Shown: piece by piece, positions 9,310-18,927 of the stretch
Position numbering within the stretch: the first letter of the stretch is position 1
Layout of the letters: each line of letters opens with the position of its first letter
Assembly: GCF_014486695.1 (NCBI RefSeq)
Contig: NZ_JACTAB010000002.1
Coordinates: 248,001 to 312,000 of the forward strand
Length of the DNA: 64,000 nt
Reading direction: 5' to 3'
Source: Flavobacterium buctense
Lineage (GTDB): Bacteria; Bacteroidota; Bacteroidia; Flavobacteriales; Flavobacteriaceae
Made by a program: the position numbers and the translations under genes
Notes under the pieces: generated by a model
The model's input: only the letters and a program-made list of their open reading frames with translations
Database searches by the model: none
What the model was told of the DNA's origin: nothing

Positions 9310-10437
9310 ATGGATAAAATAGCGAAAAGGGCACCACTAAATAACAGAATTTTTGGCCTCGACTTGATGCGAGCAATAGCCATAACAATGGTGGTTGTGG
9401 GCCATACTGCTTGGGTTATTCCAGAGAGCGAGCATTTTTTTTATAAATTGTTGCTGCTGTCAGGTTTTTTAGGGGTCGAAATTTTCTTTGTTTTGAGTGG
9501 TTTTCTGATTGGTAAAATTTTATACCAATTGTATCTTAAGGAAGATTTCTCAATAAAAACTGTTTTCTTCTTTCTCAAGCGAAGATGGTACCGAACTTTA
9601 CCCAACTACTTTTTAATCTTATTAGTCAATTTAGCCATAGCAAGTATTGTTGGTTACACAGCTTCGTCTTGGTGGAAATACTTTCTTTTCCTCCAAAATT
9701 TAAACACCACAATGTTGCCTTTCTTTCCTGAATCTTGGAGTTTATCTGTCGAAGAGTTTGCATACGTACTATTGCCTTTTTTTCTTTTAATCCTCGGAAT
9801 TATAACCAAGCCCAAAAACAAAAAAGGCTTTTTTTTAGGGTCAATAATAATATTGATAGGGATTTTCTTTTGTGCCAAAATGTATTACCAAGCTACAACC
9901 TTAAATACAACTTTGTCCCAATGGAATCTTTCGTTAAAAGCGGTAGTGGTTTATCGATTAGACAGCATTTTTATAGGTGTTTTGGGAAGTTGGATTTATT
10001 TGAATTATATTTCGCTATGGCAAAAAAGTAAATCGATTTTTCTGGTTATAGGAATGGTTTTATTCTTTTTTCTGTTTGTTGGAATAGGTTATTTGGTTTG
10101 GCAAATTGAAGTTGCTTCTTTGTTTTGGAATGTTTTTTATCTCCCTTTATTGTCAGTAGCAGTTGCTTGTTTTCTGCCTTTTTTATCAGAATGGAAAGAG
10201 GAACAATCACAAATCCGAAAACCTATTACGTTCATTAGTTTAATTTCCTATTCGATTTATTTACTCCATTATAGTGTGATTTTACTTTTGATGAAACAAT
10301 ACTTAATTATTGATCAGAATAATGATATTCAATTGGTCACTTTTTTAAGTTGCTATATCTTAATTACCATCGTATTAAGCTATTTTTTATACCGTTTTTA
10401 TGAAATACCGATGATGAATTTAAGGGATAAAAATTAA
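9310..10437 (+). CDS. Membrane acyltransferase, family 3 (OafA/NolL type)
   Basis: 375 residues, about ten hydrophobic segments. N terminus has the family signature GLDLMRAIAITMVVVGHTAW with the conserved Gly-His (about residue 36), then FLGVEIFFVLSGFLIGKIL and RRWYRTLPNYFLIL. PESWSLSVEEFAY (about 147) is the second hallmark. Such enzymes move acetyl or other acyl groups onto cell-surface glycans across the inner membrane; the acceptor cannot be read from sequence. It starts 31 bp after moxR in the same direction. No glycan cluster lies nearby, so it may be a lone insertion between moxR and aconitase. Confidence 0.88.
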   Translation: MDKIAKRAPLNNRIFGLDLMRAIAITMVVVGHTAWVIPESEHFFYKLLLLSGFLGVEIFFVLSGFLIGKILYQLYLKEDFSIKTVFFFLKRRWYRTLPNYFLILLVNLAIASIVGYTASSWWKYFLFLQNLNTTMLPFFPESWSLSVEEFAYVLLPFFLLILGIITKPKNKKGFFLGSIIILIGIFFCAKMYYQATTLNTTLSQWNLSLKAVVVYRLDSIFIGVLGSWIYLNYISLWQKSKSIFLVIGMVLFFFLFVGIGYLVWQIEVASLFWNVFYLPLLSVAVACFLPFLSEWKEEQSQIRKPITFISLISYSIYLLHYSVILLLMKQYLIIDQNNDIQLVTFLSCYILITIVLSYFLYRFYEIPMMNLRDKN

Positions 10438-10566
10438 GAATAATCAATTTTTGACCCATATAATACGTAATTGATAAAAAAGAGACAACAAAAATCGGTA
10501 TTTACTAAAACATTCTGTTAGATCAACATATTTTATTAAAAACTTTTCAGAAGTATAACGTTTTCG

Positions 10567-10574
10567 TAAATTTG
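10567..10574 (+). promoter_or_regulatory. Promoter -7 element upstream of aconitase
   Basis: TAAATTTG matches TAnnTTTG and lies 30 bp before the aconitase ATG. A T-rich tract at about 10544 may serve as a weak -33 region. Confidence 0.55.
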
Positions 10575-10603
10575 CATTGCAAACAAATTAACCCAATTTT
10601 ATT

Positions 10604-12868
10604 ATGGCTTTTGATATTGAAATGATTGAAAAAGTGTATGCTACTATGGCTGCTCGTGTTGATAAAGCACGTGAGTTAGTTGGTCGACCACTTACTTTGT
10701 CTGAAAAGATTTTATATTCACATTTATGGGAAGGAATGCCTTCTCAATCCTTCACTCGTGGGAAAGATTATGTTGATTTTGCACCCGATAGAGTGGCTTG
10801 CCAAGATGCAACGGCACAAATGGCTTTATTACAATTTATGCACGCCGGAAAAAAGACCGTTGCAGTACCTACTACAGTACACTGTGACCACTTAATCCAA
10901 GCCAAAGTTGGTGCTACAACTGATTTAGCAGTAGCCAATTCACAATCAAAAGAAGTATTCGATTTCCTTTCTTCAGTGTCTAATAAATACGGAATCGGGT
11001 TCTGGAAACCGGGTTCTGGAATTATTCACCAAATCGTTTTAGAAAACTATGCATTCCCAGGCGGAATGATGATTGGTACCGATTCACACACGGTAAATGC
11101 CGGAGGATTGGGAATGTTAGCTATCGGAGTTGGTGGCGCTGATGCCGTAGACGTAATGTCGGGCATGTCATGGGAATTGAAATTTCCAAAACTAATCGGC
11201 GTAAAGTTGACCGGAAAATTAAACGGTTGGACTTCTCCAAAAGACGTAATCTTAAAAGTAGCTGATATCCTTACCGTAAAAGGCGGAACAGGTGCTATCG
11301 TAGAATATTTCGGGGAAGGTGCTACTAATATGTCTTGTACCGGAAAAGGAACGATTTGTAATATGGGTGCCGAAATCGGAGCAACGACTTCTACTTTTGG
11401 TTACGATGATTCGATGAGAAGATATTTAGCCGCTACAGATCGTCAAGATATTGTTGATGCTGCCGATAAAGTGGCGTCTTACTTAACAGGTGACGACGAA
11501 GTATACGCCAATCCTGCTGCTTATTTCGACCAAATAATCGAAATCAACCTTTCAGAATTAGAACCACACATCAACGGACCATTCACTCCGGATAGAGGAA
11601 CACCAGTTTCTAAAATGAAAGAGGAAGCAATCGCCAACGGATGGCCGTTAAAAGTTGAATGGGGATTAATCGGTTCTTGTACCAACTCGTCTTATGAAGA
11701 TATGGCGCGTGCGGCTTCTATCGTAGAACAAGCAGTAGCTCACGGAATCACGCCAAAAGCAGAATTCGGAATCAATCCGGGTTCAGAACAAATCCGTTAT
11801 ACGATTGAAAGAGATGGAATCATCGCGACTTTTGAAAAAATGGGAACTAAAGTATTCACCAATGCTTGCGGACCATGTATCGGACAATGGGACAGAACAG
11901 GCGCTGATAAAGGCGAAAAAAATACTATCGTTCACTCGTTCAACAGAAACTTCTCAAAACGTGCAGATGGAAATCCAAATACGCACGCTTTTGTAACGTC
12001 ACCGGAAATGGTAGCAGCATTAGCCATATCAGGAGATTTGACTTTCAATCCGCTTACCGATACTTTGTTAAATGATAAAGGCGAGGAAGTAAGATTGAAT
12101 CCACCAACAGGTGACGAGTTACCAAAAAGAGGTTTCGACGTAGAGGATGCAGGTTTCCAAGCGCCGGCAGCTGATGGTTCATCAGTGCAAGTGGCGGTTT
12201 CTCCAACATCGGACAGGTTACAACTTTTAGCACCATTTGATGCTTGGGATGGTAAAAATATTTCAGGTGCAAAATTATTAATCAAAGCCTTCGGAAAATG
12301 TACGACTGACCATATTTCTATGGCCGGACCATGGTTGCGCTTCCGCGGACATTTAGATAATATTTCAAATAATATGTTGATTGGAGCAGTTAACGCTTTC
12401 AATCAAGAAGCGAATAAAGTGAAAAACCAATTAACCGGTGACTATGATGCTGTTCCTGCAGTGCAAAGAGCTTACAAAGCAGCCGGAGTTCCATCAATAG
12501 TTGTGGGTGACCATAATTATGGAGAAGGTTCTTCTCGTGAACATGCGGCTATGGAACCACGTTTCTTAGGCGTTAAAGCGGTATTGGTAAAATCATTTGC
12601 CCGTATTCACGAAACGAATTTGAAAAAACAAGGAATGTTGGCTTTGACTTTTGCGAATGAAGCGGATTACGACAAAATCCAAGAAAATGATACTATCAAT
12701 TTCTTAGATTTAACCGAGTTTGCTCCGGGTAAACCATTAACACTAGAGTTTGTTCATGCTGATGGTTCTAAAGATATTATCTTAGCCAATCATACATACA
12801 ACGATAGCCAAATCGGTTGGTTCGTGGCAGGTTCAGCATTGAACTTGATCGCTGCCGGGAAAGCATAA
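10604..12868 (+). CDS. acnA: Aconitate hydratase, mitochondrial-like type
   Basis: 754 residues. Catalyses citrate to isocitrate in the TCA cycle with a [4Fe-4S] cluster. Visible marks: [10 protein letters not shown] near residue 100, [20 protein letters not shown] (about 160), cluster-binding cysteines in [11 protein letters not shown] and [11 protein letters not shown], the C-terminal swivel domain with [20 protein letters not shown], and [14 protein letters not shown]. Length and motifs fit the mitochondrial aconitase group described in Bacteroides fragilis rather than the ~890-residue bacterial AcnA or AcnB. Symbol follows the B. fragilis usage. Own promoter upstream and strong terminator downstream indicate a single-gene unit. 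Confidence 0.95.
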   Translation: MAFDIEMIEKVYATMAARVDKARELVGRPLTLSEKILYSHLWEGMPSQSFTRGKDYVDFAPDRVACQDATAQMALLQFMHAGKKTVAVPTTVHCDHLIQAKVGATTDLAVANSQSKEVFDFLSSVSNKYGIGFWKPGSGIIHQIVLENYAFPGGMMIGTDSHTVNAGGLGMLAIGVGGADAVDVMSGMSWELKFPKLIGVKLTGKLNGWTSPKDVILKVADILTVKGGTGAIVEYFGEGATNMSCTGKGTICNMGAEIGATTSTFGYDDSMRRYLAATDRQDIVDAADKVASYLTGDDEVYANPAAYFDQIIEINLSELEPHINGPFTPDRGTPVSKMKEEAIANGWPLKVEWGLIGSCTNSSYEDMARAASIVEQAVAHGITPKAEFGINPGSEQIRYTIERDGIIATFEKMGTKVFTNACGPCIGQWDRTGADKGEKNTIVHSFNRNFSKRADGNPNTHAFVTSPEMVAALAISGDLTFNPLTDTLLNDKGEEVRLNPPTGDELPKRGFDVEDAGFQAPAADGSSVQVAVSPTSDRLQLLAPFDAWDGKNISGAKLLIKAFGKCTTDHISMAGPWLRFRGHLDNISNNMLIGAVNAFNQEANKVKNQLTGDYDAVPAVQRAYKAAGVPSIVVGDHNYGEGSSREHAAMEPRFLGVKAVLVKSFARIHETNLKKQGMLALTFANEADYDKIQENDTINFLDLTEFAPGKPLTLEFVHADGSKDIILANHTYNDSQIGWFVAGSALNLIAAGKA

Positions 12869-12889
12869 TGAATTGAAACAATATTGTAT

Positions 12890-12926
12890 AAAAAAGCTCA
12901 ACTTAAGTTGAGCTTTTTTTTTTTTA
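12890..12926 (+). terminator. Terminator after aconitase, usable in both directions
   Basis: AAAAAAGCTCAACTT / AAGTTGAGCTTTTTT is a perfect inverted repeat flanked by A- and T-runs. It overlaps the stop region of the convergent gene ending at 12924. Confidence 0.9.
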
Positions 12927-13301
12927 TTTTATATTCTTTTGAAATATTTCTTTGTGTCCGGAACACCATTGTACGCTTTCATAATAAAAATCTACAGTGG
13001 TTAAGTTGTCTTTCTTTCTTATGATGCACTTCCCGGTAACATCAGCCTCGTCTCCGTATACTGTGATTTTTTTTTCTGTTTCCAGTTTTTTATCTAAATA
13101 CATCTCATAAATTTTAGTAGCAATTTCTTGTCGGATTGTAATTTTCGAATTGAACGTACTAATAATTACGGTTCCGTTTTTGTTTCTGGCTACATATTCC
13201 ATGCCGTTATGACCATAACTGTAGGTAGTTACTTTTGGCTCTTCATTATCTGAAAAGGCAAAACAAGTCATCACTAATAGACTAAAAACTATTTTTTTCA
13301 T
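12924..13301 (-). CDS. Small secreted protein of unknown function
   Basis: 125 residues with a signal peptide at about 1-17 (MKKIVFSLLVMTCFAFS) and a polar mature part rich in beta-type sequence (TVIISTFNSKITIRQEIA). I do not recognise the family. It contains two mature-part cysteines (GKCIIRKK and VQWCSGH) that could form a disulphide in the periplasm. Its 3' end abuts the bidirectional terminator shared with aconitase. Standalone gene; no functional claim possible. Confidence 0.6.
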   Translation of the reverse strand: MKKIVFSLLVMTCFAFSDNEEPKVTTYSYGHNGMEYVARNKNGTVIISTFNSKITIRQEIATKIYEMYLDKKLETEKKITVYGDEADVTGKCIIRKKDNLTTVDFYYESVQWCSGHKEIFQKNIK

Positions 13302-13384
13302 AAATGTTTGATTGTAGGGGCATGTTTTGAAGGGCGAAAAATAGCGATTATTTCAATACATCCAACAGTTAATATGTTATAAAA

Positions 13385-13424
13385 CAAAAAAATCTCGTTT
13401 TACCCTACCGGATCAACGAGATTT
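13385..13424 (-). terminator. Terminator after GAPDH
   Basis: On the minus strand AAATCTCGTT and AACGAGATTT pair around an ~18-nt loop, followed by TTTTTTTG. It lies 17 bp after the GAPDH stop. Confidence 0.8.
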
Positions 13425-13440
13425 CTGGAATTAATAACTA

Positions 13441-14889
13441 CTAATAGTAAGTATAGCGTCTTACTTTGGCAATATACTTGGCCAAACGAATTACTTGATG
13501 GCTATAACCGTATTCGTTGTCATACCAAACATATAAAACTATATTTTTTCCGTCATTGGAAACAATGGTTGCATTGCTGTCAAAAATGGATGGGGCAGAA
13601 GTGCCAACAATATCGGAAGAAACCAACTCGTTATTCAAAGAATACTTGATTTGCTCCACCAATTCGCCTTCCAAAGCATATTTTCTCATGATGGCATTTA
13701 CTTCATCAATGGAAGTTTCTTTGCCTACTTCCAAATTTAAAACAACCAATGAACCATTCGGAACAGGAACACGAATCGCATTCGAAGTTAATTTTCCGGC
13801 CAAACTTGGTAAAGCTTTTGCCACAGCACTTCCGGCTCCGGTTTCTGTAATTACCATATTTAAAGCAGCAGCACGACCACGACGGTATTTTTTGTGCATG
13901 TTATCTACCAAGTTTTGGTCATTAGTATAAGCATGAATCGTTTCCAAATGCCCTTTTACCACGCCTAAAGTTTCTTCAACAGCTGCTAAAATAGGAGTTA
14001 TAGCGTTTGTGGTACAAGAAGCTGCAGAGAAAATATCAACGGTATCCGGATTGTGATCATTATGGTTTACACCATATACAATATTAGGAACCCCTTTCCC
14101 CGGTGCAGTCAATAATACTTTGCTGACACCTTTAGAAACCAAATGACGTTTTAGCGCTTCTTCTGTAGTGAAAGCTCCTGTATTGTCTATTAGTAAAGCC
14201 TCTTCGATACCATATTGTGTATAATCAATCTCTTCAGGAGCATTTGCTGTGATGATATGAACTGTAGTTCCGTTGATAATCAGAGCGTTGTTTTCAACAT
14301 CTGCCTGAACCGAACCTTCAAAATCACCGTGAACCGAATCATAGCGCAATAAAGAAGCTCTTTTTTCTAACGAAGTGGCATCATTTCGGTCACGAGTTAC
14401 AATCGCACGTAGACGCAATTGTTGCCCTTTCCCAATTTTGCTCATCATTTCACGCGCTAGCAAACGACCAATTCGACCAAAGCCATACAAAACCACATCT
14501 TTTGGTTTGATGTTTTGCGAATCTTTGGCATTTCTTAATTTGTCAATTACAAATGCTCTGGCGTCGTGGTATTTGTTGTCTTCTAAATGGTATTCATAAG
14601 TTAGTTTGCCAATGTCAATTCGCGAAGGCGGTAAATCTAAATTAAGAATCGCGCGAGCAATTTCTACTGAATCAAAAACATTGATTGGCTTTTGAACAAA
14701 TTCACCTGCATATTCATGTAAATTGATAATGTCACTGACATTTCTATCGATTAATTGGTTTCTAAAAAGAACCAATTCAATGGATTTGTCATACCATAAA
14801 TCGCTTATAATTTTGATAAATTCTACGCCTGCCTTTCGCCTGTCGGCCTGAAATGATAATTCCTTCTCGTATAAAGTGTTGCTGTTCAT
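13441..14889 (-). CDS. gap: Glyceraldehyde-3-phosphate dehydrogenase, long form
   Basis: 482 residues against about 335 for classical GAPDH. An N-terminal extension of ~125 residues (alpha-helical, with ELSFQADRRKAGVEF and LDLPPSRIDIGKLTYEY) precedes the NAD-binding start DVVLYGFGRIGRLLAREM. The catalytic Cys is in SAASCTTNAITPIL (about 290), with downstream TGAGSAVAKALPSL and a C-terminal YDNEYGYSHQVIRLA. It interconverts glyceraldehyde-3-phosphate and 1,3-bisphosphoglycerate. Long GAPDHs of this build occur in Bacteroidota; whether this copy works in gluconeogenesis or glycolysis cannot be told. It has its own promoter element and terminator. Confidence 0.93.
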   Translation of the reverse strand: MNSNTLYEKELSFQADRRKAGVEFIKIISDLWYDKSIELVLFRNQLIDRNVSDIINLHEYAGEFVQKPINVFDSVEIARAILNLDLPPSRIDIGKLTYEYHLEDNKYHDARAFVIDKLRNAKDSQNIKPKDVVLYGFGRIGRLLAREMMSKIGKGQQLRLRAIVTRDRNDATSLEKRASLLRYDSVHGDFEGSVQADVENNALIINGTTVHIITANAPEEIDYTQYGIEEALLIDNTGAFTTEEALKRHLVSKGVSKVLLTAPGKGVPNIVYGVNHNDHNPDTVDIFSAASCTTNAITPILAAVEETLGVVKGHLETIHAYTNDQNLVDNMHKKYRRGRAAALNMVITETGAGSAVAKALPSLAGKLTSNAIRVPVPNGSLVVLNLEVGKETSIDEVNAIMRKYALEGELVEQIKYSLNNELVSSDIVGTSAPSIFDSNATIVSNDGKNIVLYVWYDNEYGYSHQVIRLAKYIAKVRRYTYY

Positions 14890-14934
14890 AAAAAAGAAAA
14901 GAGTTTAGTTTGTGTTGAAAATTTAAATTTTGCG

Positions 14935-14942
14935 CAAAAGTA
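14935..14942 (-). promoter_or_regulatory. Promoter -7 element upstream of GAPDH
   Basis: The minus strand reads TACTTTTG, a TAnnTTTG match 46 bp before the GAPDH ATG. The -33 region (about 14961-14967) is only T-rich. Confidence 0.55.
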
Positions 14943-14990
14943 TAAAATAGAAGCGTTTTACGAAAACGATTTCGTAATTATTTAACAATA

Positions 14991-15025
14991 AAAAAAAGCC
15001 AATCCTTTAACGGACTGGCTTTTTA
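14991..15025 (-). terminator. Terminator after the HtrA-type protease
   Basis: AAAAAGCCAGTCC and GGATTGGCTTTTTTT pair on the minus strand with a small bulge and end in a T-run, 19 bp past the stop. Confidence 0.8.
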
Positions 15026-15043
15026 CAATAGTAAGTAAGATGA

Positions 15044-16438
15044 TTATTGTATGATGACTTGAATCACTTGTCCCATTCGGTTAATCATTTGAATGTTGAC
15101 ACTTTGATTTTCGTCTTTTTTGTTCAAAAATTTCGATATAGATTCTACATCAGTAGCTTTTACATTGTCTACCGAAAGTATGATATTGCCTTTTAGTTGC
15201 TCATAATAAGGTTTCAAATTCTCGTTGTTGATTTCTTTAATACGAACGCCATAATCTATTCGGTATTTCTTTTTGTCGGCCGCATCTATATTCTCCAACT
15301 CCAGTCCTTTGAATTCAGTGGTGAAAATGTCGTTTTTAATTAAAGTTACTAGAGCAGTTTTGGTTTCACCGTCTCTGACATAAGTCACTTGCACTTTGTC
15401 ATTTGGTCTTTTAGTGTTGATGTAACCGGTCAATTCAGCGAAAGAACTGATTTTTTGGTTGTCTAATTTTTTAATCACATCCCCACTTTTCAAACCTGCT
15501 TTTTCGGCGCCTGAATTTTTGGTTATTTTGTTAATGTAGAAACCTTCAGTATCGTTGATGCCGAATTCTTTTGATGCTCTACTGTTCAATTCTGCTCCTT
15601 CAACACCTAAAATTCCGCGCTGAACACCGCCAAATTCCATAATGTCTTCAATGATTTTACGGGTAATGTTAGAAGGAACTGCAAAAGAATAGCCGGCATA
15701 ACTTCCTGTAGGCGAAGAAATCATAGTATTGATTCCAATTAATTCTCCGCGGGTATTTACTAATGCACCACCGCTATTTCCGGGATTTACCGCGGCATCG
15801 GTTTGGATAAAAGATTGAATGCCATTTCGATTGTCTAAATTTCTGGCTTTAGCCGAAACAATTCCGGCAGTTACAGTGGAATTTAAGTTATAAGGATTTC
15901 CTACCGCCAAAACCCATTCGCCTACTTTAACTTGGTCAGAATCTGCGAAAGTCGAATAAGGCAGTTTTTCATCGGTACTGATTTTTAACAAAGCAATATC
16001 CATTTTTGAATCGGTTCCAATGAGTTTGGCTTTGTAGGATTTGTTGTTGTTTAGAGTCACTTCCAATTCGGTCGCGTCTTTAATTACGTGATTGTTGGTC
16101 ACGATATAACCGTCTTCAGAAATAATTACACCCGAACCAGTGCCAATTTGCTCTTGTTGTTGGCCGCCACGTTGCCCATAAAAATATTCCATTATCGGAT
16201 TAGATACTGTTCTAACGGAGACATTTTTTACGTGAACAACCGAGTGAACTGCATTTTCTGCAGCTTCAGTAAAATCAATTGCTTCGCCTGATAAACCAAC
16301 GGTTCTGTTGTTGGTATTGGAAGCCATAGTTACAATCGAATCGCGATTGTTGCTTCCTTCAAAAAATAATTTGTAAGCTCCAAGTGTAGTGGCACCGCTT
16401 AATAAAGAAACCAAAAATAAACTTGATAATCGTTTCAT
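15044..16438 (-). CDS. degQ: Periplasmic serine protease of the HtrA/Deg family
   Basis: 464 residues from MKRLSSLFLVSL (16438); an in-frame ATG at 16450 only adds four residues. A membrane-anchor or signal segment (5-25) is followed by the trypsin-like domain: His in GYIVTNNHVIKD, Asp in SKMDIALLKI, Ser in NPGNSGGALVNTRG. Two PDZ regions follow; the first is clear (GFYINKITKNSGAEKAGLKS, then GDVIKKLD), the second diverged (about 375-464, LKGNIILSVDNVKATDV). It degrades or refolds damaged envelope proteins. It lies divergent to dapF with ~130 bp between starts. The DegP/DegQ choice is arbitrary from sequence. Confidence 0.92.
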   Translation of the reverse strand: MKRLSSLFLVSLLSGATTLGAYKLFFEGSNNRDSIVTMASNTNNRTVGLSGEAIDFTEAAENAVHSVVHVKNVSVRTVSNPIMEYFYGQRGGQQQEQIGTGSGVIISEDGYIVTNNHVIKDATELEVTLNNNKSYKAKLIGTDSKMDIALLKISTDEKLPYSTFADSDQVKVGEWVLAVGNPYNLNSTVTAGIVSAKARNLDNRNGIQSFIQTDAAVNPGNSGGALVNTRGELIGINTMISSPTGSYAGYSFAVPSNITRKIIEDIMEFGGVQRGILGVEGAELNSRASKEFGINDTEGFYINKITKNSGAEKAGLKSGDVIKKLDNQKISSFAELTGYINTKRPNDKVQVTYVRDGETKTALVTLIKNDIFTTEFKGLELENIDAADKKKYRIDYGVRIKEINNENLKPYYEQLKGNIILSVDNVKATDVESISKFLNKKDENQSVNIQMINRMGQVIQVIIQ

Positions 16439-16546
16439 AGTCATTAACATTTAAATTATTGTATCGTAAAATTATAAACTTTCATTTTTTCTTCAAATAG
16501 GCTTTAACGCTCGTTTAACAATTTTTAAGTCAATCTTAAATTTTGC

Positions 16547-16554
16547 TATCTTTG
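16547..16554 (+). promoter_or_regulatory. Promoter -7 element upstream of dapF
   Basis: TATCTTTG matches TAnnTTTG 18 bp before the ATG at 16572. The RNA would start near 16560, which excludes the upstream GTG at 16554 as the dapF start. Confidence 0.65.
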
Positions 16555-16571
16555 TGTCACTTATCACAACT

Positions 16572-17354
16572 ATGAAAATCACTTTTAACAAATACGAAGG
16601 TACCGGAAATGACTTTGTCATGATTGACAATCGCAAGGACATTTTTCCTAAAACTAACAGTCAACTTATCGAAAAATTGTGCGATCGACGTTTCGGCATT
16701 GGCGCAGATGGATTGATTCTGTTGGAGAATGATACAGAAACCGATTTCCGAATGGTTTATTACAATTCCGATGGCAATGAAAGTTCTATGTGTGGCAATG
16801 GTGGCCGATGTTTGGTGGCTTTCGCCAAAAGTTTGAATGTGATGCAAAATGATACTGATTTTATAGCGACAGATGGCCCGCATCATGCCTCCATTATTGA
16901 AAACGGAACAGTTTCACTAGGAATGAAAGAAGTGAGTTTTATAAAAATTGAAAGCGATTATGTTTTTCTCAATACAGGTTCACCACACCACGTAATGTTG
17001 GTGGAAGATTTGAAAAATTATGATGTTAAAAACGAAGGAGCTAAAATTCGCTATTCTGATTTGTATGGTAAGCCGGGAACCAATGTGAATTTCGTGAGTC
17101 AAATTTCAGAAAATCATTTTGCGTTACGTACCTACGAACGTGGCGTAGAAGATGAAACTTTATCTTGTGGAACCGGTGCAACCGCTGCAGCCATCGCGAT
17201 GCACGCTATCGGTAAAACAAAATCACACCATATTTATTTAGACGTGGAAGGCGGAAAACTAGAAGTTTCTTTTGTGAAAGAAGGCGATAATTACACCAAT
17301 GTTTTTCTAAAAGGTCCGGCGACTTTTGTTTTTGAAGGAGTAATAGAATGGTAA
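16572..17354 (+). CDS. dapF: Diaminopimelate epimerase
   Basis: 260 residues. Converts LL- to meso-diaminopimelate for lysine and peptidoglycan. N terminus MKITFNKYEGTGNDFVMID is the family start; the in-frame GTG at 16554 overlaps the promoter element and is rejected. The two catalytic cysteines are in SSMCGNGGRCLVAFA (about residue 75) and ETLSCGTGATAAAIA (about 205). First gene of a plus-strand run; its end overlaps the next gene by 7 bp, indicating translational coupling. Confidence 0.96.
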   Translation: MKITFNKYEGTGNDFVMIDNRKDIFPKTNSQLIEKLCDRRFGIGADGLILLENDTETDFRMVYYNSDGNESSMCGNGGRCLVAFAKSLNVMQNDTDFIATDGPHHASIIENGTVSLGMKEVSFIKIESDYVFLNTGSPHHVMLVEDLKNYDVKNEGAKIRYSDLYGKPGTNVNFVSQISENHFALRTYERGVEDETLSCGTGATAAAIAMHAIGKTKSHHIYLDVEGGKLEVSFVKEGDNYTNVFLKGPATFVFEGVIEW

Positions 17355-17875
17355 CACTACAAGGAAATACCATTCGCTTACGCGCACTCGAACCTGAAGA
17401 TTTAGAGTTTATTTATGCTATAGAAAATGATGAAAACATTTGGGAAGTAAGTAACACACAAACGCCTTACAGCAAATTTCTAATTCGACAATATCTTGAA
17501 AATGCCCATCAAGATATATATGAAGCCAAACAATTGCGTTTGGCCATTTGTAAAAACAAAACGGCTGAAGCTATTGGTTTAATAGATTTGTTTGATTTTG
17601 ATCCAAAGAATCATCGCGCCGGAGTTGGAATTATTATTCAAAACGAAACCGACAGAGCTAGTGGTTTTGGTAAAGAAGCTTTAGGTCTGGTGATTGAATA
17701 TGCTTTTCAACAGTTGCAATTGCATCAATTGTTTGCAAATATTGGCACGGAAAATACAGCGAGTTTAGCTCTTTTTACTACATTTGGGTTTGAAAAAATA
17801 GGCGTTAAAAAAGATTGGAATTTCACTAACAATCGCTTTCATGATGAAGCCTTTTTTCAGTTAATTAAAAAATAA
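17348..17875 (+). CDS. GNAT acetyltransferase, RimJ/RimL-like
   Basis: 175 residues. N terminus LQGNTIRLRALEPEDLEFIY is typical of RimJ/RimL-type GNAT enzymes. The acetyl-CoA loop is about 105-125 (QNETDRASGFGKEALGLVIE) in place of the usual RGKGYGTE pattern, and the C-terminal strand-helix is LFANIGTENTASLALFTTFG. The acceptor is unknown; ribosomal or other protein N termini, or a small amine, are possible. It overlaps dapF by 7 bp and lies 20 bp before mltG. Confidence 0.85.
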   Translation: MVTLQGNTIRLRALEPEDLEFIYAIENDENIWEVSNTQTPYSKFLIRQYLENAHQDIYEAKQLRLAICKNKTAEAIGLIDLFDFDPKNHRAGVGIIIQNETDRASGFGKEALGLVIEYAFQQLQLHQLFANIGTENTASLALFTTFGFEKIGVKKDWNFTNNRFHDEAFFQLIKK

Positions 17876-17895
17876 ATCTTAAAATAGTCTCGGTT

Positions 17896-18924
17896 TTGAA
17901 CAAAAGTAAAATCTTTAAAATTTTAGCTGCTGTTGGTTTAATAGTAGTGTTGCTTATTTATATCAAATTCTTTACAGCCAATACCAATTTCGACAAAGAA
18001 GAAGTTTTTGTCGAAATTCCAACCGATTCAAAATATGAAGATGTGCAGCGAATCCTTTCGCCTTATGTGAAAAACATGAGTGATTTTGAACTTATGGCTA
18101 ATCTTCGTTCTTACCCGGAAAATGTAAAAGCTGGTAGGTTTTTATTGAAAAAAGGCATGAGCGCATTCCAACTCGTAGCTACTATGCGAAGAAACGTTCC
18201 GGTAAAATTGGCTTTCAACAACCAAGAAAGATTAGAAAATCTTTGCGAGCGAATCAGTACACAAATTGAACCTGACACGACGAAATTATTGGCGACTTTC
18301 CGTGACACAGCATTTTTAGAGAAAAACGGTTTTACCAAAGAGAATGTCTTTGCTATGTTTTTGCCTAATACTTATGAGTTTTATTGGAACATTTCGGCTG
18401 AAAAATTTAGAGACAAAATGTTGGAAGAATACAATAAGTTTTGGACCAAAGAAAGAATTGCCAAAGCAACTGAATTAAATTTGACTCCGGTGCAAGCCAT
18501 TACTTTGGCTTCAATAGTTCACAAAGAAACCGTTAAGAAAAGTGAACGACCAACCGTTGCCGGGGTTTATTTAAATCGTCTTAGAGACGGAATGAAATTA
18601 CAAGCGGATCCAACAGTAATTTACGCTTTGAAATTGCGAGACAATGATTTTGACCAAATAATTAAAAGGGTTTTATACAATGATTTGTTTATAGCATCAC
18701 CTTACAATACATATCAAAATCTGGGATTGCCACCAGGACCAATTGCTATGCCTGATATTGATGCTATAGACGCAGTTTTGAATCCTGAAAAACACGATTA
18801 TATTTATTTTTGTGCAAGTGTTGAAAAATTTGGATACCACGAGTTTGCCGCTACTATGGAACAACATAATGTTAACGCCAAGAAATATGCCGATTGGCTA
18901 AATGCTCAAGGAACCAAACGTTAA
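17896..18924 (+). CDS. mltG: Endolytic murein transglycosylase MltG (YceG-like)
   Basis: 342 residues starting with TTG (MNKSKIFKILAAVG). One N-terminal membrane helix (about 8-25), then a periplasmic LysM-like segment and the YceG catalytic domain: LTPVQAITLASIVHKETVKK with the catalytic Glu, ERPTVAGVYLNRLRDGMKLQ, ADPTVIYAL, SPYNTYQNLGLPPGPI and the C-terminal DYIYFCAS. It cleaves nascent glycan strands and sets their length. TTG is the only start that supplies the anchor. It precedes the next gene by 3 bp. Confidence 0.93.
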   Translation: MNKSKIFKILAAVGLIVVLLIYIKFFTANTNFDKEEVFVEIPTDSKYEDVQRILSPYVKNMSDFELMANLRSYPENVKAGRFLLKKGMSAFQLVATMRRNVPVKLAFNNQERLENLCERISTQIEPDTTKLLATFRDTAFLEKNGFTKENVFAMFLPNTYEFYWNISAEKFRDKMLEEYNKFWTKERIAKATELNLTPVQAITLASIVHKETVKKSERPTVAGVYLNRLRDGMKLQADPTVIYALKLRDNDFDQIIKRVLYNDLFIASPYNTYQNLGLPPGPIAMPDIDAIDAVLNPEKHDYIYFCASVEKFGYHEFAATMEQHNVNAKKYADWLNAQGTKR

Positions 18925-18927
18925 TAT

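Noticed and set aside
11932..12402. 156-codon minus-strand frame within aconitase
   Set aside because: Shadow of a conserved gene with the expected codon bias; no promoter or family resemblance.
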